A stretch of DNA of 7,960 bases from Thermoplasmatales archaeon (GTDB lineage Archaea > Thermoplasmatota > E2 > DHVEG-1), in NCBI GenBank assembly GCA_023128855.1, contig JAGMDE010000090.1, positions 1-7,960 on the forward strand, read 5' to 3'. Of this stretch, positions 5,051 through 7,960 are shown piece after piece (the first letter of the stretch is position 1; each line of letters opens with the position of its first letter). The position numbers and the translations under genes were made by a program. The notes under the pieces were generated by a model. It searched no databases. It saw only the letters and a list, made by a program, of their open reading frames with translations, and was not told the origin of the DNA.

Positions 5051-5062
5051 TTAATATATAAT
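5051..5062 (+). promoter_or_regulatory. Probable TATA box of the S6e-aIF2 gamma-PIN operon
   Basis: TTAATATATAAT is preceded by the A-rich stretch CAAAAAGC. A start about 26 bases downstream, near 5083, gives a leader of about 30 bases with the GGAG site at 5103-5106. It is the best TATA match in the intergenic region. Confidence 0.55.
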
Positions 5063-5114
5063 AGTGTTACCGAGAAAAAGTTTAATCTAAAAATACTCCA
5101 ATGGAGAAGTGCAT

Positions 5115-5606
5115 ATGGTAGAATTTAAGGTAGTAGTTAATGACACAAAGAACGGTAAATCTCATCGAGTACAAGTTAGTGGACATCATGCTAACTCTTT
5201 GATAGGTAAAAAAATTGGTGATGAAGTTGATGGTATATTCATTTCCCTTCCAGGCTATAAACTTCAAATAACTGGTGGAACTGATAAAGATGGTTTTTCA
5301 ATGAGAGCAGATCTTCCAGGAATGGGCCGTAGAAAATTACTTCTAAGTGAGGGTAAAAGTTTTAAAGCATTAGAAGGCGGTATGAGAAAGAAAAAATCTG
5401 TCAGAGGAAATACAGTAAGTCAAGATATTGTACAAATAAACATGAAGGTTACTAAACATAGTTCCCGTCCTATCGAAATGCTCATTGAAACAAAAGAGAA
5501 AAGTGAACCCGATAAAAAAGAAGAAGCAAAAGAAGAAAAACCTGAAGAAAAATCCGAAGAAAAGCCTGAGGAGAAACAAGAAGATAAGAAAGAGGAGCAA
5601 GAATGA
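5115..5606 (+). CDS. rps6e: Small-subunit ribosomal protein S6e with acidic/lysine-rich tail
   Basis: The 163-aa protein belongs to the archaeal/eukaryotic small ribosomal subunit protein eS6. Residues 1-125 are the S6e core: [10 protein letters not shown] at the start, [13 protein letters not shown] (30-42), [20 protein letters not shown] (45-64), and the basic rRNA-contacting stretch around [12 protein letters not shown] and [14 protein letters not shown] (69-102). Archaeal S6e usually ends near 125-130 residues. Here residues 126-163 add a Lys/Glu-rich, low-complexity extension built on repeats of KPEEK/KSEEK, encoded by A/G-rich DNA. ATG 5115 has GGAG eight bases upstream; an in-frame GTG at 5109 is too close to that site. 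The stop TGA overlaps the ATG of aIF2 gamma (ATGA), so the two genes are translationally linked. S6e beside aIF2 gamma is a common archaeal arrangement. Confidence 0.93.
   Translation: MVEFKVVVNDTKNGKSHRVQVSGHHANSLIGKKIGDEVDGIFISLPGYKLQITGGTDKDGFSMRADLPGMGRRKLLLSEGKSFKALEGGMRKKKSVRGNTVSQDIVQINMKVTKHSSRPIEMLIETKEKSEPDKKEEAKEEKPEEKSEEKPEEKQEDKKEEQE
5592..5597 (+). promoter_or_regulatory. Ribosome binding site GAGGAG of aIF2 gamma inside S6e
   Basis: GAGGAG lies five bases before ATG 5603 and within the last codons of S6e. It supports the ATGA overlap as the true aIF2 gamma start. Confidence 0.7.
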
Positions 5607-6847
5607 GTTTACCAAATCAACCTGAGATAAATATTGGTATGATCGGCCATGTTGACCATGGTAAAACGACTTTAACACAGAGACTCACTGGTAAATGGGC
5701 TGATGAACATTCTGAGGAACTTAAACGAGGAATTTCAATAAAACTTGGTTATGCTGACGCTGCTTTCTACAAATGTCCAAAATGTGATGAGCCTAAATGT
5801 TATTGTACAAAAAATAAATGCCCTTCATGCGGTAGTCCTACTGAATTACTTCGTGTTGTTTCTTTTGTTGATGCACCAGGCCATGAGACTTTAATGGCTA
5901 TAATGCTTTCTGGTGCTGCTATTATGGATGGAGCCATACTTGTCATAGCGGCAAATGAACTTTGTCCACAACCACAAACTAGAGAACATCTAACAGCTCT
6001 TGACTTATCAGGAATTAAAAACATTGTAATCGTTCAAAACAAAATAGATCTTGTATCTGAAAAAAATGCTATAAAAAATTATGAGCAAATCTTGAAATTT
6101 GTGAAAGGGACATGCGCTGAAGGCGCACCAATAATCCCGGTTAGTGCTCATCAAGATATAAATATCGATGTTTTAATCAAATCAATGCAAGATTGTATTC
6201 CTATACCAAAGCGAGATCTTGATAAACCTCCAATTATGTATACTGCTAGAAGCTTTGACATAAATAAGCCAGGTGCAAGACCTAATGAATTAAAGGGTGG
6301 CGTAATCGGCGGTTCACTGATTCAAGGTGTGTTAAAACAGGGTGAAGAAATTGAAATTTGCCCTGGTAGAAGAACTGAAGTTCAGGGTAAGAAAACTTTG
6401 GAAACTATTACTACTACAGTTGACTCATTGTTTACTGGTGGCAAATCTGTTAAAAAAGCCACACCAGGTGGATTGATTGCTATAGGCACAAAGCTAGATC
6501 CAGCTAGAACAAAATCTGATTCTTTTTCTGGTAAAGTTATTGGCAAAACAGGACAGTTACCACCAGCTATGGATAAGTTTAATCTGTCTATTAATCTACT
6601 AAAAAGAGCAGTTGGTACTATCGAAGAAAAAAATGTTGAACCTATTAAAACAAATGAGCCACTTATGCTTACTATTGGAACTGCTACAACTGTTGGAATT
6701 GTTTCAGAATTTCATGGTGAAAAGATTGGTGTTAAATTAAAACTACCTGTTTGTGCTAAAGAAGGACAAAGAATAGCTATAAGTAGAAGGATTGACGCTA
6801 GATGGCATCTAATAGGTTACGGGAAGATCGAAACGGAAAAACAGTGA
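5603..6847 (+). CDS. eif2g: Translation initiation factor aIF2 subunit gamma
   Basis: The 414-aa GTPase subunit of aIF2 binds initiator Met-tRNA directly and delivers it to the small ribosomal subunit. GTPase motifs in order: P-loop GHVDHGKTT at 15-23, switch [14 protein letters not shown] at 41-53, DAPGH at 90-94, NKID at 146-149 and SAH at 181-183. A zinc knuckle inserted in the G domain has CPKC at 58-61 and CPSC at 73-76, with two extra cysteines at 66 and 68. Domains II and III follow, with [26 protein letters not shown] and a C-terminal [14 protein letters not shown]. The length matches archaeal aIF2 gamma (about 410 aa). The gene overlaps S6e by ATGA at its start and the PIN gene by GTGA at its end, indicating one operon. 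Confidence 0.97.
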   Translation: MSLPNQPEINIGMIGHVDHGKTTLTQRLTGKWADEHSEELKRGISIKLGYADAAFYKCPKCDEPKCYCTKNKCPSCGSPTELLRVVSFVDAPGHETLMAIMLSGAAIMDGAILVIAANELCPQPQTREHLTALDLSGIKNIVIVQNKIDLVSEKNAIKNYEQILKFVKGTCAEGAPIIPVSAHQDINIDVLIKSMQDCIPIPKRDLDKPPIMYTARSFDINKPGARPNELKGGVIGGSLIQGVLKQGEEIEICPGRRTEVQGKKTLETITTTVDSLFTGGKSVKKATPGGLIAIGTKLDPARTKSDSFSGKVIGKTGQLPPAMDKFNLSINLLKRAVGTIEEKNVEPIKTNEPLMLTIGTATTVGIVSEFHGEKIGVKLKLPVCAKEGQRIAISRRIDARWHLIGYGKIETEKQ

Positions 6848-7206
6848 TTCTAGATAGTAGCGCTGTAATGATGCTTTTTGAGTTCTCTATTGATCTGGAG
6901 GATGAACTAACGCGTTTGCTAGGTAAGTTTCATATTGTTGTACCACGTCCTATCTTTGAAGAATTGAAATTATTATCGAAGAAAGGAAAAGGAAAAAAGA
7001 AGGCAATTGCAAAACCTTCTCTAGAATTAATTAAAAAATATGAGATAGTTAATGCGGAAGGCAACGGAGATGACGCAGTTTTAATGTTAGCAAAAAAACT
7101 TAGTGGAATAGTAACTACAAATGATCGCGAATTAAGAAAAAGAGCTAAGGAATCCTCTCTGCAAACCATATATTTACGTGGCAAGAGCAGACTTGTTTTA
7201 GAATGA
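6844..7206 (+). CDS. PIN-domain ribonuclease, Fcf1-like (archaeal rRNA processing)
   Basis: The 120-aa single-domain protein belongs to the PIN nuclease superfamily. Putative metal-binding acidic residues are D4 in [11 protein letters not shown]39/E40 in PRPIFEEL, D76/D77 in [11 protein letters not shown] and D94 in [10 protein letters not shown]. It ends with the strand motif [11 protein letters not shown] basic insert, [12 protein letters not shown] (46-57), could contact RNA. This plan and its place after aIF2 gamma match the archaeal Fcf1-like family (COG1412), whose eukaryotic relative Fcf1/Utp24 cleaves pre-rRNA. The archaeal role is inferred. The chosen GTG overlaps the aIF2 gamma stop (GTGA) and begins directly at the first strand. 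ATG 6802 would add 14 residues unlike the family. No antitoxin gene accompanies it, so a VapC toxin role is less likely. Confidence 0.85.
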   Translation: MILDSSAVMMLFEFSIDLEDELTRLLGKFHIVVPRPIFEELKLLSKKGKGKKKAIAKPSLELIKKYEIVNAEGNGDDAVLMLAKKLSGIVTTNDRELRKRAKESSLQTIYLRGKSRLVLE

Positions 7207-7221
7207 TTAGATTAGAAAGTT

Positions 7222-7230
7222 TTTATAAAT
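7222..7230 (+). promoter_or_regulatory. TATA box of the tRNA-Met gene
   Basis: TTTATAAAT is centred about 31 bases upstream of the mature 5' end at 7257, behind a purine-rich BRE-like GAAAG. The transcript would start around 7252, leaving a leader of a few bases for RNase P. The preceding T-run (7220-7224) may also end the S6e-aIF2 gamma-PIN transcript. Confidence 0.55.
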
Positions 7231-7256
7231 AAAGTCAGCATTCTGCATTTCACCAT

Positions 7257-7381
7257 GTCGGAGTGGCTCAGCTTGGTTAGAGCGCCTGACTCATAAGCTC
7301 AGCTAAAAGGGTTCGAAAAAAATTTTAGCTTTTTGGCGCTAAGAAATCAGGAGGTCGCGGGCTCAAATCCCGCCTCCGACA
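7257..7381 (+). tRNA. Elongator tRNA-Met (CAT) with a 50-nt intron
   Basis: Acceptor arms GTCGGAG (7257-7263) and CTCCGAC (7374-7380) pair perfectly, with discriminator A at 7381 and no encoded CCA. The D-stem is GCTC/GAGC (7266-7269, 7280-7283). The anticodon stem is CCTGA (7285-7289) with TCAGG (7347-7351). After splicing the anticodon loop is CTCATAA with anticodon CAT at 7292-7294. The T-stem is GCGGG/CCCGC (7357-7361, 7369-7373) with loop CTCAAAT. It is not the initiator: the first pair is G-C, not A-U, and the anticodon stem lacks three consecutive G-C pairs. The body (GGCTCAGCTTGGTTAGAGCGCC) is typical of archaeal elongator tRNA-Met rather than tRNA-Ile2. The loop has C at position 54 where T is usual. 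Confidence 0.93.
7296..7345 (+). other. tRNA-Met intron at position 37/38 with bulge-helix-bulge splice sites
   Basis: The archaeal splicing endonuclease motif can be drawn. The central helix is C7290-G7343, T7291-A7342, C7292/A7341 (mismatch) and A7293-T7340. Three-base bulges are 7294-7296 and 7344-7346, cut after 7295 and 7345. An outer helix begins G7297-C7339 and C7298-G7338. The intron body forms a perfect 8-bp stem, AGCTAAAA (7301-7308) with TTTTAGCT (7323-7330). Fifty bases is too short for an endonuclease gene. Confidence 0.8.
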
Positions 7382-7418
7382 CTAACTTTACAGGCACAAG
7401 TTCCCACACAAATTTTAC

Positions 7419-7427
7419 ATAATAATT
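7419..7427 (+). promoter_or_regulatory. Probable TATA box of the integrase gene
   Basis: ATAATAATT is centred about 28 bases before ATG 7451. No Shine-Dalgarno site intervenes, consistent with a leaderless transcript. Confidence 0.4.
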
Positions 7428-7450
7428 AGTTGATACCTTTTTGATGGCTT

Positions 7451-7960
7451 ATGACAAATCATGCAATTGAAAAAACCAAAGATCATGTTATTAAATTAGC
7501 TAATAAAGGAGATATTTCTAATAAAAATAAACAACTCATTCTTAATTTTGTGGATAAACTCATGGCTGAAGGACATAAAAACGGAGCATATTCACCCAAT
7601 CGTATTCGTAAATATCTATATGGTCTAATAACAATGTCTAAAATTATTAAAAAAGACTTTGATAAAGCCACTAAAGAAGATATTAACCAACTTGCGGCAA
7701 AAATAAGAGATGACTATACCGGTGAAACCCCTAGAGATTACCTGGTTATGTTACGTATCTTTATGAAATATATAAAAGAATTAGATGGAGAAAGATTTAA
7801 TGAAAATGAGTTTCCTGATATTGTAAAAAATATTAAACCACGGAATAGACGATTCCCTAATATAAAAAAGTCTAGCTTATTAACATTAGAGGATGTTAAG
7901 GAACTTGCTAGTTATACTCAAAATCTTAGAGATCGATGTTTTATAGTTGCGACTGGGAAT
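7451..7960 (+). CDS. Tyrosine recombinase / integrase, N-terminal part (runs off window)
   Basis: The open frame from ATG 7451 reaches the window edge without a stop, giving 170 residues. Residues 1-130 are helical and resemble the core-binding (SAM-like) domain of phage-type integrases. They include RIRKYLYGLITMSKI (51-65) and a segment of type TPRDYLVMLRIFMKYIKEL (93-111), which archaeal integrases share. LTLEDVKELASY (144-155) and LRDR (159-162) mark the usual entry to the catalytic domain. The catalytic Arg, His and Tyr residues lie beyond the edge, so activity cannot be judged. The gene starts 70 bases after tRNA-Met in the same direction, the usual position of an integrase beside its tRNA attachment site. 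A chromosomal XerA-type recombinase is an alternative. The start lacks a Shine-Dalgarno site but has a spaced TATA element. Confidence 0.75.
   Translation, partial: MTNHAIEKTKDHVIKLANKGDISNKNKQLILNFVDKLMAEGHKNGAYSPNRIRKYLYGLITMSKIIKKDFDKATKEDINQLAAKIRDDYTGETPRDYLVMLRIFMKYIKELDGERFNENEFPDIVKNIKPRNRRFPNIKKSSLLTLEDVKELASYTQNLRDRCFIVATGN

Noticed and set aside
6802..6843. Longer PIN protein starting at ATG 6802
   Set aside because: It would overlap aIF2 gamma by 46 bases and add a non-conserved basic peptide. GTG 6844 gives the usual 4-base overlap and starts at the first PIN strand.
6844..7206. VapC toxin of a toxin-antitoxin pair
   Set aside because: No antitoxin gene lies next to it. It is embedded after aIF2 gamma in a translation operon and has the Fcf1-like ending [10 protein letters not shown].
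7257..7381. Initiator tRNA-Met or tRNA-Ile2 (CAT)
   Set aside because: The initiator would show an A1-U72 pair and three G-C pairs in the anticodon stem, which are missing. The body sequence resembles archaeal elongator tRNA-Met more than tRNA-Ile2, though the CAT anticodon alone cannot exclude the latter.
7444..7470. Eight-codon ORF overlapping the integrase start
   Set aside because: It is too short to judge, has no ribosome binding site, and occurs easily by chance.

Overview
The window is AT-rich (about one third G+C by eye) archaeal chromosomal DNA. The evidence is a set of archaea-only information-processing genes: the C-terminus of replication factor C large subunit with a PCNA-binding tail, aIF2 beta with a TRAM domain, aIF2 gamma, ribosomal protein S6e, a Fcf1-like PIN protein, archaeal UMP kinase, FtsZ of the archaeal FtsZ2 type preceded by a ribbon-helix-helix gene resembling cdrS, and an intron-containing elongator tRNA-Met. 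Gene content and order point to a euryarchaeote in the broad sense. A Thermoplasmata-like lineage is my best guess but is not proven by the window.

Layout. 1-408 (+) is the end of rfcL. It overlaps the end of a convergent membrane-protein gene (394-1179, -). A divergent promoter region leads to a conserved 141-aa protein of unknown function (1275-1700, +) and pyrH (1764-2438, +), which converges on ftsZ (2459-3568, -). Upstream of ftsZ on the minus strand come a GC-rich hairpin leader, the cdrS-like gene (3664-3891, -), a dense control region of helix-phased repeats and palindromes (3912-3999), aIF2 beta (4081-4704, -) and a 45-aa small gene (4801-4938, -). A divergent promoter region then opens the plus-strand operon S6e - aIF2 gamma - PIN (5115-7206), whose genes are joined by ATGA and GTGA overlaps. 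Next is a split tRNA-Met(CAT) gene (7257-7381) with a 50-nt bulge-helix-bulge intron. Seventy bases beyond it starts a tyrosine-recombinase-type integrase that runs off the right edge (7451-7960), so the window probably ends inside an integrated element.

How the parts work together. Most genes serve core processes: replication clamp loading (RfcL), pyrimidine nucleotide supply (PyrH), cell division (CdrS-like regulator and FtsZ), and translation initiation with ribosome assembly (aIF2 beta and gamma, S6e, Fcf1-like PIN, tRNA-Met). Several starts were moved from the longest possible ORF to the one supported by a ribosome binding site or overlap: 1179, 1764, 3568, 3891, 5115 and 6844.

The most interesting part is the cdrS-ftsZ control region. 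Five 11-bp units with a TATGTC-like core are spaced exactly one helical turn apart, next to two overlapping TGTC/GACA palindromes, just upstream of a ribbon-helix-helix gene. This looks like an autoregulatory operator for archaeal cell division. The 10-bp hairpin between cdrS and ftsZ, the tRNA-like fragments inside the tRNA-Met intron, and the 45-aa gene hidden antisense to a longer spurious ORF are also worth a second look.
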